Source: Bradyrhizobium sp. CCGB12 (GTDB lineage Bacteria; Pseudomonadota; Alphaproteobacteria; Rhizobiales; Xanthobacteraceae). From it: a stretch of 64,000 bases of DNA. The DNA lies in NCBI RefSeq assembly GCF_024199845.1, contig NZ_JANADO010000001.1, forward strand, positions 1,550,001-1,614,000, in the 5' to 3' direction. The notes below the pieces were generated by a model that was given only the letters and a program-made list of their open reading frames with translations, did not search any database and was not told the DNA's origin. This document shows positions 18,346-27,481 of the stretch, one piece after another; position 1 is the stretch's first letter, and the number at the start of each line of letters is the position of its first letter. The translations under genes were made by a program, and so were the position numbers.

Positions 18346-18705
18346 TTACTCCACTTCCTCGATCTTCACCTTGTCCGGATAGAAGGCGAGATGGCCGGTG
18401 ATCTCGGTCATCGCAGGGAAGGGCGTCTCATAGGTCCAGATTGCGTTGTCCAGCGTCTTGCCGTCGGCCTTGACGCTGTAATAGCGCGCGTCCCCCTTGT
18501 ACGGGCAGTGCGTGACGCGGTCGGTACGCTCGAGCAGGGCCATGTTGGTGTCCTCCCGCGGCACATATTGCACCGCCGGATATCTGGCCTCCTTCAAGGT
18601 CAGCGCCTTGCCGGTCTCGGCGATCACGATGTCGCCGGCCGTGACGCGGACGCGCCGGGGGTTTTGGGTGATGGTGATGGGGTGGTCGGGCCCTGGAAGC
18701 TTCAT
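18346..18705 (-). CDS. DUF427 domain protein
   Basis: A 119-residue soluble protein. It shows the DUF427 pattern: RRVRVTAGDIVIAETGKAL, then ARYPAVQYVPREDTNMALLE, then the conserved HCPYKGDARYYSV and AIWTYETPFP. The His-Cys-Pro-Tyr-Lys-Gly core is the family signature and looks like a ligand- or metal-binding site, but the biochemical role is not established. It is divergent from bolA, with a 184-bp gap. Confidence 0.92.
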   Translation of the reverse strand: MKLPGPDHPITITQNPRRVRVTAGDIVIAETGKALTLKEARYPAVQYVPREDTNMALLERTDRVTHCPYKGDARYYSVKADGKTLDNAIWTYETPFPAMTEITGHLAFYPDKVKIEEVE

Positions 18706-18889
18706 GATGTCACGCCTTTTCGATTAATCTGCCGCGCGCGGCACTTTGTCGTGCCTTTATCCTGATGGGATCACGGATATAGTGCCGGAAAGCGTGACGC
18801 AGAAGACCGTTCACGCTAAGTTTGGCCTTGCCGGCGAGGGGACCCCGGCAACGATTCGAACGCTTGAGACCAGAAGGAGCTAGACCCGA

Positions 18890-19126
18890 ATGCCCATGGA
18901 CGCCCACGATATCGAGGCGATGATCAAGGCAGCAATCCCCGATGCCGAGGTGACCATCAGAGACCTCGCCGGCGATGGCGACCATTATGCCGCGACCGTG
19001 ATCTCCGAATCCTTCCGCGGCAAATCCCGCGTCCAGCAGCACCAGATCGTCTACCAGTCCCTGCGCGGCCAGATGGGCGGCGTGCTGCATGCGCTGGCGT
19101 TGCAAACCGGGGTACCCGGCACCTGA
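18890..19126 (+). CDS. BolA family protein
   Basis: A 78-residue protein with the BolA fold: PDAEVTIRDLAGDGDHYAAT, then HQIVYQSLRGQMGGVLHALAL with the invariant His of the helix-turn-helix-like face. BolA proteins pair with CGFS monothiol glutaredoxins through a shared [2Fe-2S] cluster and act in Fe-S trafficking or iron sensing. The partner grxD lies 3.8 kb away at 22915, separated by ltrA and egtDB. AGAAGGAG precedes ATG 18890; ATG 18896 is an alternative start. Confidence 0.95.
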   Translation: MPMDAHDIEAMIKAAIPDAEVTIRDLAGDGDHYAATVISESFRGKSRVQQHQIVYQSLRGQMGGVLHALALQTGVPGT

Positions 19127-19146
19127 TCTAAGCGCGGCGAGGGACG

Positions 19147-20343
19147 ATGATGGCTGCGGACAACACGCGCGGCGCGATGTTTCGCGTCATCGGTCCGAAC
19201 CAGCATAGCCGTGTCACCAACGCCGAGCTGTTCTTCGACCTCGTCTTCGTCTTCGCCGTCACGCAGGTGTCGCATACCTTGCTGCACCACTTCACGCCGC
19301 TCGGCGCGGTGCACGTCGCGGTGCTGTTTCTCGCGGTGTGGTGGGTGTGGGTCTTCACCGCCTGGGTCACCAACTGGCTCAATCCCGAGCTGACGCCGGT
19401 CCGCATCCTGCTTTTTGCGATGATGCTGGGCGGCCTCGTGCTGTCGACGACGATCCCGACCGCCTTCGAGGGGCGGGGCCTGTGGTTTGCGATTGCCTAC
19501 GCGACCATGCAGGTCGGACGTACCGCGTTCTGGCTGCTCGCGACCCCGCACCACCGGACCGCGGTGCGGCAGAATGCGATCCGCATCCTGACCTGGCTCT
19601 CGATCTCCGCGGTGTTGTGGATCGCGGGCGGCTTGTCCGAGGGAGATACGCGGCTATGGCTGTGGATATCGGCGGTGACCTGGGAATACATCTCGCCAGC
19701 GGCACGGTTCTGGGTCCCGAAGCTGGGCTTCTCGTCGGTCGAGGCCTGGGCCGTCCAAGGCGAGCACATGGCCGAGCGCTGCTCTCTGTTCGTCATCATC
19801 GCGCTCGGCGAGGCCATCGTCGTCAACGGCGCGACCTTCACCGAACTGGAGTGGACCGCGGACAACATCCTCGCCTTCGTCTCGGCGCTGGTCGGCGCCA
19901 TCGCGATGTGGTGGATCTATTTCCATAGAGGCGCGGAGGCCGGCTCTGAGCGCATCTCGAGGTCCGCCGAATCCGGCCGGCTGGCACGGCTCGCCTACAC
20001 CTATCTGCACACGCCGATCGTCGCCGGCATCATCCTGACTGCGGTTTCGGACGAACTGGTGCTGAAGCATCCGGCCGGCCATTCCGATCTCAGGACCATC
20101 GTGAGCACGATCGGTGGGCCCCTGGTGTTTCTGGTCGGCACCATCCTGTTCAAGCACGCGATCCGCGGCTTCCTCCAGCTCTCGCACGGCATCGGCATCA
20201 TCCTGCTGCTGGCGCTGAGCTGGTTCGCCTCGGAGCTGTCGCCGCTCTGGCTGTCGGTCGCCACCACGGTGATCATGATCATCGTGGCGGTGTGGGAGTC
20301 GGTGTCGCTCGGGGCGACGCTGGAGGAAGCGGAGGGGCATTGA
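19147..20343 (+). CDS. Low temperature requirement protein A (LtrA) family membrane protein
   Basis: A 398-residue integral membrane protein with about ten helices. It has the LtrA-family features RVTNAELFFDLVFVFAVTQV near the N-terminus, EHMAERCSLFVIIALGEAI in the middle and a C-terminal YLHTPIVAGIILTAVSDEL. Listeria ltrA was linked to growth at low temperature, but the transported or sensed compound is unknown. It starts 20 bp after bolA, so readthrough from bolA is likely. It converges on egtD with a 12-bp gap. Confidence 0.9.
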   Translation: MMAADNTRGAMFRVIGPNQHSRVTNAELFFDLVFVFAVTQVSHTLLHHFTPLGAVHVAVLFLAVWWVWVFTAWVTNWLNPELTPVRILLFAMMLGGLVLSTTIPTAFEGRGLWFAIAYATMQVGRTAFWLLATPHHRTAVRQNAIRILTWLSISAVLWIAGGLSEGDTRLWLWISAVTWEYISPAARFWVPKLGFSSVEAWAVQGEHMAERCSLFVIIALGEAIVVNGATFTELEWTADNILAFVSALVGAIAMWWIYFHRGAEAGSERISRSAESGRLARLAYTYLHTPIVAGIILTAVSDELVLKHPAGHSDLRTIVSTIGGPLVFLVGTILFKHAIRGFLQLSHGIGIILLLALSWFASELSPLWLSVATTVIMIIVAVWESVSLGATLEEAEGH

Positions 20344-20355
20344 ACCCCGCAGCAT

Positions 20356-21327
20356 TTACCCCGCAACCTCCAGCGCGTGCACCGAGAACATCTTCGCTGC
20401 GTCCGTCCAGCTCTCCCGTACGCGCCAGCCGGCGCCCTGCGCCAGGGCCGCAAAACGCTCGAGGCTGTATTTGTAGCTGTTCTCGGTGTGGATGCTCTCG
20501 CCCGGGCGGAACGAGAAGCTGGTACCGAGCAGGCGCACGGTCTGGCTTTTCCTGCTGATCAGGTGCATCTCGATGCGGTGCCGCTCGCGATTGTAGATCG
20601 CGCGATGGGTGAAGGCGGACAGGTCGAAATTACCGCCGAGCTCGCGGTTGATCCGCACCAGCACATTGAGATTGAAGCGCGCGGTGACGCCGGCGGCGTC
20701 ATTGTAGGCGTCGTGGAGGACCCGCTCGTCCTTCTCGAGATCGGCGCCGATGATCATCTGCGCGCCCTTGCCGAGAATGTTGCGGGCGCTCCTCAGGAAC
20801 GCCTGGGCCTCTTGCGGTTCGAAATTGCCGATGGTCGAGCCCGGGAAGAAGCCGACCTTGGGCATGGATGCGACCTGCTTGGGCAGCTCGAACGGCGTGG
20901 TGAAGTCGGCGGCCACCGGATAGATGCCAAGCGTCGGAAAGTCCCGCTTCAGACCGTTCGCCTGCGCCTTCAGGAAGTCGCCGGAGATGTCGACGGGGAC
21001 ATAGGCCGCGAACTTGCAGTGGCCCAGCAGCAGGCGGACCTTGGTGGTTGCGCCGGCGCCGAACTCGACGAGGGCCGCATGCTCCGGGATGATCCTTGCG
21101 ATCTCGCTGCCGCGCTCCTTCAGGATCGCAAGCTCGGTCCGCGTGGGATAATATTCCGGCAGGCGCGTGATCGCCTCGAACAGCTCCGAGCCGGTCGCAT
21201 CGTAGAAATATTTCGGCGACAGCTTCTTCGGCTGCTGCGAGAGGTCCCCGATGGCCTCGCGGGCGAAGGCCGTGGTCTGCTCGTCGGGGAGATGGGCTTC
21301 GGCCAAAGCGCTGGCGTGCACATTCAT
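20356..21327 (-). CDS. egtD: L-histidine N(alpha)-methyltransferase EgtD
   Basis: A 323-residue SAM-dependent enzyme that trimethylates histidine to hercynine, the first step of ergothioneine synthesis. Features seen: LSPKYFYDATGSELFEAIT near the N-terminus, the SAM site LVEFGAGATTKVRLLL, VPVDISGDFLKAQA, and GFFPGSTIGNFEP, all characteristic of EgtD. The C-terminus carries FRPGESIHTENSYKYS. It lies 48 bp downstream of egtB, forming an egtB-egtD operon. No egtE-like lyase or egtC is seen in the window. Confidence 0.97.
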   Translation of the reverse strand: MNVHASALAEAHLPDEQTTAFAREAIGDLSQQPKKLSPKYFYDATGSELFEAITRLPEYYPTRTELAILKERGSEIARIIPEHAALVEFGAGATTKVRLLLGHCKFAAYVPVDISGDFLKAQANGLKRDFPTLGIYPVAADFTTPFELPKQVASMPKVGFFPGSTIGNFEPQEAQAFLRSARNILGKGAQMIIGADLEKDERVLHDAYNDAAGVTARFNLNVLVRINRELGGNFDLSAFTHRAIYNRERHRIEMHLISRKSQTVRLLGTSFSFRPGESIHTENSYKYSLERFAALAQGAGWRVRESWTDAAKMFSVHALEVAG

Positions 21328-21375
21328 GATACTCTCCTGAACGCGCTGTCCGGCGCGCGGTTGTCGTCGGATAAT

Positions 21376-22623
21376 TTAGTCGTAGTCGGCGAGCCGCAGC
21401 CCCGTGAACTGCCAGCGGTGGTGCGGATAGAAGAAATTGCGATAGGTGATACGGCTGTGCCCCTCCGGGGTTGCAAGCGAGGAGCCGCGCAAAACCAGCT
21501 GGTTGATCATGAACTTGCCGTTGTATTCGCCGAGCGCGCCTTCGATGGCACGATAGCCCGGGTAGGGTGAGTATGAGGAACGGGTCCACTGCCAGACGAT
21601 GCCGAAGGCATCGTTGAACGCGCCCGCCCGCGCTGCGACCTCCCATTCCATCTCGGTCGGCAGGTGTTTTCCGGCCCAGCGCGCAAACGCATCCGCCTCG
21701 TAATAGCTGACGTGGCAGACCGGCGCGTTCGGATCGACAGGCTTGAGGCCCGCCAGCGTCATCACCTGCCACGCGCCATCGACCTCGCGCCAATGGCCCG
21801 GGGCATCCCAGCCCTCGTTGCCGACGGTGGCAAAGCCGTCCATCAGCCACAGCGTTGCGGTCCGATAGCCGCCGTCGCGCATGAAGGCGAGCCATTCGCC
21901 ATTGGTGACGAGATTGCGGGCGACCTTGACAGGGCCGACCAGCGCGCGATGTGCCGGCTTCTCGTTGTCGAAATGGAAGCTGTCGTCGACATGGCCGACG
22001 GTGTGGATGCCCTCGTTCAGCGCCAGCCAGTCCTCACCGGCCCGCGTCGAGGCCGGGAAACGCCAGTCCGGATCGTAGGCCGGCGGGATCGGGTTTTGCG
22101 CGAAGGCGTGCAGGATGTCGGTGAACATCAATTCCTGATGCTGCTGCTCGTGGTTCAGTCCGACCTCGACCAGCGGCGCGATCTCGCGCAGCTTGGCCTC
22201 GCCGGCCTCGTGGAAGAATTTGACGACGGCCGCATCGACATATCGGCGATAGGCGCCGACCTGATCGGCGCTGGGACGGGTAAGGTCGCCGCGGCGATGC
22301 CTGGCGTGACGCGGGCCGGCGCTGACGTAATAGGAATTGAACAGGAACGCGAAATCAGGGTGGAAGGGGCGGTAACCAGGAGCGTGCTCGCCGAGCAGGA
22401 ATTGCTCCCAGAACCAGGTGGTATGCGCCCGATGCCATTTCGCGGGGCTCGCATCGGGCATCGACTGGATCTGCTGGTCCTCCGGCGACAGTGGCGCCGC
22501 CCGGCGCTCGGTCTCGTTGCGGACGATGCAAAACGCGTCTTCCAGCCGCCGGGCGAGGTCGCCCTGATCGGAGGACGGTGACGAAAGCTGGGTGGCGGCC
22601 GTAGCTGAGGCTTGTTTCGTCAC
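21376..22623 (-). CDS. egtB: Ergothioneine biosynthesis sulfoxide synthase EgtB
   Basis: A 415-residue nonheme iron enzyme joining hercynine to a cysteine or gamma-glutamylcysteine sulfur with O2. The N-terminal DinB-like part has the iron ligands HRAHTTWFWEQF and HEQQHQE (HX3HXE). The C-terminal formylglycine-generating-enzyme-like part has GEWLAFMRDGGY, LPTEMEWEVAARAG and VWQWTRSSYSPYPGY. I choose the GTG at 22623 because GGAGAA lies just upstream; a TTG at 22674 has no ribosome site. The gene pairs with egtD. The product, ergothioneine, is a thiol antioxidant. Confidence 0.96.
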   Translation of the reverse strand: MTKQASATAATQLSSPSSDQGDLARRLEDAFCIVRNETERRAAPLSPEDQQIQSMPDASPAKWHRAHTTWFWEQFLLGEHAPGYRPFHPDFAFLFNSYYVSAGPRHARHRRGDLTRPSADQVGAYRRYVDAAVVKFFHEAGEAKLREIAPLVEVGLNHEQQHQELMFTDILHAFAQNPIPPAYDPDWRFPASTRAGEDWLALNEGIHTVGHVDDSFHFDNEKPAHRALVGPVKVARNLVTNGEWLAFMRDGGYRTATLWLMDGFATVGNEGWDAPGHWREVDGAWQVMTLAGLKPVDPNAPVCHVSYYEADAFARWAGKHLPTEMEWEVAARAGAFNDAFGIVWQWTRSSYSPYPGYRAIEGALGEYNGKFMINQLVLRGSSLATPEGHSRITYRNFFYPHHRWQFTGLRLADYD

Positions 22624-22729
22624 GTTTTTCTCCAGACAGGACAAGAGAACGTTGTTGGCGTTGCCCGGTTCCAAAACCAGGGTTCGTCCTAAATAGGGCC
22701 TCCGTTACGGGATAAAAGTCCTCTCCGAC

Positions 22730-22747
22730 GATGATATTAATGTCATC
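22730..22747. promoter_or_regulatory. Near-perfect 18-bp palindrome in egtB-grxD divergent region
   Basis: GATGATATT followed by AATGTCATC differs from perfect dyad symmetry by a single base pair. It lies 107 bp upstream of egtB and 168 bp upstream of grxD, between divergent genes for thiol and Fe-S metabolism, a plausible operator position. The binding protein is unknown. The rest of the 290-bp gap holds no gene. Confidence 0.45.
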
Positions 22748-22807
22748 AGACTATGGATCTGGCGGGCTCCGGCCCGGCCATCGGGGGCCTTGTCGCCGCC
22801 ATTTTAC

Positions 22808-22836
22808 TTTGGATGCACAACGGTTTGGGCTACATA
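22808..22836 (+). promoter_or_regulatory. Candidate sigma-70 promoter for grxD
   Basis: TTTGGA at 22808 and TACATA at 22831 are separated by 17 bp, followed by an AT-rich TATATAGG stretch. This would start transcription about 70 bp before the grxD start codon. The -35 match is only fair. Confidence 0.35.
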
Positions 22837-22914
22837 TATAGGCAGAGATCGGGTTAGATCGGCTGAACCGGCCCGAAGCGTTCGTTGAGGGCTCCGCCCC
22901 GGAAGGACATGGAA

Positions 22915-23241
<327 letters not shown>

Positions 23242-23244
23242 TCC

Positions 23245-23796
23245 GTGACCCAGCCGACGCGCCGGATCGGCGGCGCCGAGCTCGAGGTCATCGTTGCCGA
23301 CATCACCACGCTCGGCGTTGACGCGATCGTCAACGCCGCCAACACGTCGCTCCTTGGCGGGGGCGGCGTGGACGGGGCGATCCATCGGGCGGCCGGGCCC
23401 GAACTCGTCGCCGAATGCCGCATGCTCCACGGCTGCAAGACCGGCGACGCCAAGATCACCAAGGGTTATCGGCTCAAGGCCGCGCATGTGATCCACACCG
23501 TCGGGCCGGTCTGGAATGGCGGCGCGCTCGGCGAGGACGATCTGCTCGCCTCCTGCTATCGCCGCTCGATGGAGCTATGCGGGACGCACAAGCTGACTTC
23601 GGTGGCATTTCCTGCGATTTCGACCGGCATTTTCCGCTTTCCTGCCGACCGGGCGGCCGATATCGCCGTGCGCACGGTCATCGAAGGCCTTTCTGCCACT
23701 CCCTCCGTTGCTCGGGTGGTATTCTGCTGCTTCGCCGAGCCGAGCGCCAAGCTTCACGCCGAGGCGCTGGCGCGACGCGGCAGCCCTTGTGTCTGA
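23245..23796 (+). CDS. Macro domain protein, O-acetyl-ADP-ribose deacetylase type
   Basis: A 183-residue single macro domain. The signatures are [19 protein letters not shown], the conserved [11 protein letters not shown] and [10 protein letters not shown], and [11 protein letters not shown] for the diphosphate-binding loop. This pattern matches the MacroD/YmdB class that removes acetyl from O-acetyl-ADP-ribose or ADP-ribose from acidic side chains. It starts with GTG 23245, three bases after grxD, so the two are probably cotranscribed. The C-terminus overlaps no other gene. Confidence 0.95.
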   Translation: MTQPTRRIGGAELEVIVADITTLGVDAIVNAANTSLLGGGGVDGAIHRAAGPELVAECRMLHGCKTGDAKITKGYRLKAAHVIHTVGPVWNGGALGEDDLLASCYRRSMELCGTHKLTSVAFPAISTGIFRFPADRAADIAVRTVIEGLSATPSVARVVFCCFAEPSAKLHAEALARRGSPCV

Positions 23797-23842
23797 TGCC
23801 ACGCTCGGTACACTCGGTCAGACCATGTTCCGGGGAGGGGAT

Positions 23843-25129
23843 ATGATTTCACAATCTAGACTGCGTGCGCTGGTCTGCGGCGTGCTGGTGTCGCTCGGCG
23901 CGATGTCGTTCGCGCGGGCGGAGGGCACCTACGAGATTCCGGCTGGTGCGCATTTCAATCAGGACAAGCTTGCGAAGATCAGCGAGTTCTTCAAGAACGA
24001 GGTCGCCACCGGCAAGATCGCCGGCGCGACCGTGCTGATCCAGCAGCACGGCAAACCGGTCTATCACGAAGCCTTCGGCGTGCAGGACGTGGTCAGCAAG
24101 GCGCCGATCACCGACAAGACCATCTTCCGCCTGTTCTCGATGTCCAAGGCGATCACGTCGGTGGTCGCGATGCAGTTGATCGAGGAAGGCAAGATCAAGC
24201 TCGACGATCCCGTCTCGAAATACATCCCGTCCTTCGCCAATGTGAAGGTGGGCGTCGAGAAGAAAGCCGAGGACGGTACCAAGTCGCTCGAGCTGGTGCC
24301 GCCCAACCGGCCGATGACCGTGCTTGACCTGATGCGCCACACCTCCGGCGTCACCTATGGCTTCTATGGCGACAGCCTGGTCCGCAAGGCCTATCGCGAC
24401 GCCAACATCTATGCCGGCGATTTCGACCTCGCCGAATTCGCCGAGCGGATCGCCAAGCTGCCGCTGCACAACCAGCCGGGCGCGCTGTGGCAATACGGCC
24501 ATTCCACCGACATCCTGGCGCGCGTGATGGAAGTCGCGGCGGGCAAGCCGCTGCTCGACATCGAGCGGGAGAAGCTGCTCGGCCCGCTCGGCATGGTCGA
24601 CACCGGCTTCCTCGTCACCGACCCCGAGAAGCAAAAGCTTCTGGCGCAGCCACTGCCGAATGACAGCGATTTCCGGGTCGGCCGGATCAACGATCCAACC
24701 GTCGTGAAGAAGATCCAGTTCGCCAGCGGCGGCATGATCACGACCATGGCCGACTATGAGCGCTTCGCGCAGATGCTGGTCAACGGCGGCAGCCTCGACG
24801 GCAAGACCATCCTCAAGCCAGAGACATTCAAGCTGATGGTGACCGATCAGGTCGGACCAGGCTCCGGCGTCGATCGCGACGTTTTCTACTTTCCCGGCGA
24901 CGGTTTTGGCTTCGGCCTCGGCTTTGCCGTCCGCACCGATCCCGGCAATGCCAAGCCGCCGCCGCCCGGCGATCTCGGTGAATTGAAGTGGGACGGTGCC
25001 TCCGGCTGCTATTTCGTGATCGACCCCAAGCAGGACATGTTCTTTGTCCTGCTGGAGCAGACCCCGACCGAGCGCCAGCGCGTGCAGCGGACATTGAAGC
25101 AGTTGGTCTATGAAGCCATGGAGAAATGA
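23843..25129 (+). CDS. Serine hydrolase, class C beta-lactamase/esterase family (copy 1)
   Basis: A 428-residue exported protein. It has a Sec signal (LRALVCGVLVSLGAMSFARA) and the serine beta-lactamase fold. The SxxK catalytic motif is S-M-S-K at residues 99-102 (FRLFSMSKAITS). LMRHTSGVTYGF is the conserved HTSG turn, and the second motif Tyr is in LWQYGHSTD. Such proteins are usually esterases or D-amino-acid peptidases rather than antibiotic hydrolases. The ATG at 23843 has GGGGAGGGG upstream. The next gene is a close paralogue starting one base after the stop, so this is a tandem duplication. Confidence 0.93.
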   Translation: MISQSRLRALVCGVLVSLGAMSFARAEGTYEIPAGAHFNQDKLAKISEFFKNEVATGKIAGATVLIQQHGKPVYHEAFGVQDVVSKAPITDKTIFRLFSMSKAITSVVAMQLIEEGKIKLDDPVSKYIPSFANVKVGVEKKAEDGTKSLELVPPNRPMTVLDLMRHTSGVTYGFYGDSLVRKAYRDANIYAGDFDLAEFAERIAKLPLHNQPGALWQYGHSTDILARVMEVAAGKPLLDIEREKLLGPLGMVDTGFLVTDPEKQKLLAQPLPNDSDFRVGRINDPTVVKKIQFASGGMITTMADYERFAQMLVNGGSLDGKTILKPETFKLMVTDQVGPGSGVDRDVFYFPGDGFGFGLGFAVRTDPGNAKPPPPGDLGELKWDGASGCYFVIDPKQDMFFVLLEQTPTERQRVQRTLKQLVYEAMEK

Positions 25130-25130
25130 C

Positions 25131-26393
25131 ATGCGCGGGCGCCGCGCGCTGATCGCGGCGCTCGTTCTTCTCTTTGGCGTGGTCAGTGTGCGTGCGGGGT
25201 CCGAGCGCGCTGCGGGCAAATTCTCGCCTGAAGGCCTGGCGAAGGTCTCCGACTACATCCGGAACGAGATCGCGACCGGAAAGATCCCCGGCGCCATCCT
25301 GCTACTCCAGCAACACGGCAAGCCCGTCTATTGCGAGAATTTCGGCGTCCGCGATGTCGCGACCGGGCTTTCGATGAGCGCGGACACGATCTTCCGCCTC
25401 TATTCGATGTCGAAACCGATCACCTCAGTCGTGGCGATGATGCTGGTCGAGGAGGGCAAGCTTTCGCTCGATGATCCCGTCGCGAAATACATTCCGGCCT
25501 TCGCCGGGATGAAGGTTGGCGTCGAAACGAAGGCCGAGGACGGCAAGGTCGCGCTGGCGCTGGAAGCGCAGAATCGTCCCGTCACGATCAAGGACCTGCT
25601 GCGCCACACCGCCGGGCTACCCTATGGCTATTATGGCGGGGACTTGGTGAACAAGCTCTATGCCGACGCCGGCCTGTTCGACAACAAGGATTCGACCAAT
25701 GCCGAGCTCGTCGCGAAGATCACCACGCTGCCGCTCGCCGAGCAGCCCGGCACGATCTGGGATTACGGCCTCTCCACAGACGTGCTCGGCCGCATCATCG
25801 AGGTGATATCGGGGAAATCGCTGCTCCAGTTCGCAAAGGAGCGGCTGCTTGATCCGCTCGGGATGACGGAAACCGCGTTCTATGTTGCCGATCCCGCCAA
25901 GTGGTCGCGCATCGCCGAGCCGATGCCGCAGGATCGCACCATCAGTCCGATGACGCAGGTCCGCGATCCCCGGAAACCGCTGAGGTGGGAATCGGGCGGC
26001 GGCGGCCTGGTCGGCACGATCGGCGACTATGCGCGGTTCTCACAGATGCTGCTCAACGGCGGCACCTATGAGGGCCGCCGCTATCTCAAGCCAGAGACCA
26101 TCGCGCTGATGGCGTCCGATCACGTCGGGCCCGAGACGAAGATCGCGCGCGACCAGAACTATTATCCCGGCGCCAATTCCGGCTTCGGCCTCGGCTTTGC
26201 CGTGCGGACCTCCGCGCCGGCGGACACGTCGTGGCCAACAGGCGAATATCGCTGGGACGGTGTCGGCGGCACGTTCTTCTTCATCGATCCCGAGGACGAT
26301 CTGTTCGGGATCTTCATGGTGCAGACCCCGTCGCAGCGCGGCCGGATCCAGCTCGCGCTGAAGACGCTGATCTACCAGGCGATGGGGCGCTAG
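25131..26393 (+). CDS. Serine hydrolase, class C beta-lactamase/esterase family (copy 2)
   Basis: A 420-residue paralogue of the preceding gene, alignable along the full length (NEIATGKIPGAILLLQQHGK against NEVATGKIAGATVLIQQHGK). It has a signal peptide (ALIAALVLLFGVVSVRAG) and the SxxK motif S-M-S-K at 92-95. LLRHTAGLPYGYYGGD and IWDYGLSTDVLGR supply the other catalytic blocks. The start is ATG 25131, one base after the previous stop, so translation is probably coupled. Its stop at 26393 abuts the stop of the convergent threonine aldolase gene with no gap. Confidence 0.93.
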   Translation: MRGRRALIAALVLLFGVVSVRAGSERAAGKFSPEGLAKVSDYIRNEIATGKIPGAILLLQQHGKPVYCENFGVRDVATGLSMSADTIFRLYSMSKPITSVVAMMLVEEGKLSLDDPVAKYIPAFAGMKVGVETKAEDGKVALALEAQNRPVTIKDLLRHTAGLPYGYYGGDLVNKLYADAGLFDNKDSTNAELVAKITTLPLAEQPGTIWDYGLSTDVLGRIIEVISGKSLLQFAKERLLDPLGMTETAFYVADPAKWSRIAEPMPQDRTISPMTQVRDPRKPLRWESGGGGLVGTIGDYARFSQMLLNGGTYEGRRYLKPETIALMASDHVGPETKIARDQNYYPGANSGFGLGFAVRTSAPADTSWPTGEYRWDGVGGTFFFIDPEDDLFGIFMVQTPSQRGRIQLALKTLIYQAMGR

Positions 26394-27476
26394 CTACGCC
26401 CCGCGCACGATCTCGCGCACGTATCCGATCGTTTCCTCGACCTGGCTCGCATTGACGTCGAGATGGGTGCAGGCACGGATGCGGCCGTCCATCATCGCGA
26501 GCGTCACGCCGCGCTGGCGCAGTGCTGCGACCATCTTGTCGCCGGCAATGCCGGCGCCATCAGGCTTGAAGAACACGAGATTGGTCTCGGGCTCCTGCAC
26601 CTCGATGCCTGCGATCTGCGACAGCCCGCGGGCGAGCGCGCGCGCATTGGCGTGGTCGTCGGCGAGGCGCTCGACGTGATGGTCGAGCGCGTAGATGCAG
26701 GCGGCCGCGCAAACACCGGCCTGGCGCATCGAGCCGCCCAGGCGCTGCTTCCACTGCCAGACCGCGTCGATGAAGGCGCGCGAACCTGCAAGCACGCCGC
26801 CGATCGGCGCACCAAGGCCCTTGGAGAAGTCGATCCAGGCCGAATCCCATCCCGCGGTCATGTCGCGCGGCGAGATGCCGCTCGCCACGGTGGCGTTGAG
26901 CAGGCGCGCGCCGTCCATGTGGGTGATGAGGCCGTGCTGCTTCGCGATCGCGACGATCTCGTCGAGTGCTGCCTTCTTCCAGATCGTGCCGCCGCCAATA
27001 TTGGCGGTCTGCTCGACGCTGACGACGGTCTGCGGCGGCTGATAGCGGGTGCGTGGGTGCAGGGCTTTCCGGAACGTCTCCGGCGTGAACTGGCCGTCCG
27101 GGCCCTTGAGCTGCGTGACCTGGAAGCCCCCGATCGCGGCATGCGCGCCGCCTTCGCGGGCGATGATGTGCGCGGTCTCATGCGCGAGGATCTCATCGCC
27201 GGGACGGCAATGCACCAGTGTCGCGGTGACGTTGCACATCGTGCCGGAAGGCATGAACACCGCGGCTTCCTTGCCAAGCAGATCGGCTACGCGCTCGCAC
27301 AGCGCATTCACGGTCGGATCGTCGCCGACCTGCTCGTCGCCGACCTCGGCCCGCGCCATCGCCTCGCGCATCGCAGCCGTCGGCTTGGTCTGCGTGTCCG
27401 AGAGCAGGTTGATGCGCACCGGTGGCGCCTTGGGATCGATGGGGGAAGGGGTGTAGAGCATGGCTGGTCTCGTCAT
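26394..27476 (-). CDS. Low-specificity L-threonine aldolase family, PLP-dependent
   Basis: A 360-residue fold-type I PLP enzyme cleaving L-threonine or beta-hydroxy amino acids to glycine plus aldehyde. It has NLLSDTQTKPTAAMREAMA at the N-terminus, the PLP-ring stretch VGDEQVGDDPTVNALCERV, and the Schiff-base lysine in WIDFSKGLGAPIGGVLAG. The start is ATG 27476 or 27461. The open frame runs upstream without a stop into a broken parE gene (see 27482-27779), so an automatic caller may wrongly fuse the two. The gene is convergent with the serine hydrolases. Confidence 0.93.
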   Translation of the reverse strand: MTRPAMLYTPSPIDPKAPPVRINLLSDTQTKPTAAMREAMARAEVGDEQVGDDPTVNALCERVADLLGKEAAVFMPSGTMCNVTATLVHCRPGDEILAHETAHIIAREGGAHAAIGGFQVTQLKGPDGQFTPETFRKALHPRTRYQPPQTVVSVEQTANIGGGTIWKKAALDEIVAIAKQHGLITHMDGARLLNATVASGISPRDMTAGWDSAWIDFSKGLGAPIGGVLAGSRAFIDAVWQWKQRLGGSMRQAGVCAAACIYALDHHVERLADDHANARALARGLSQIAGIEVQEPETNLVFFKPDGAGIAGDKMVAALRQRGVTLAMMDGRIRACTHLDVNASQVEETIGYVREIVRGA

Positions 27477-27481
27477 TTCAT

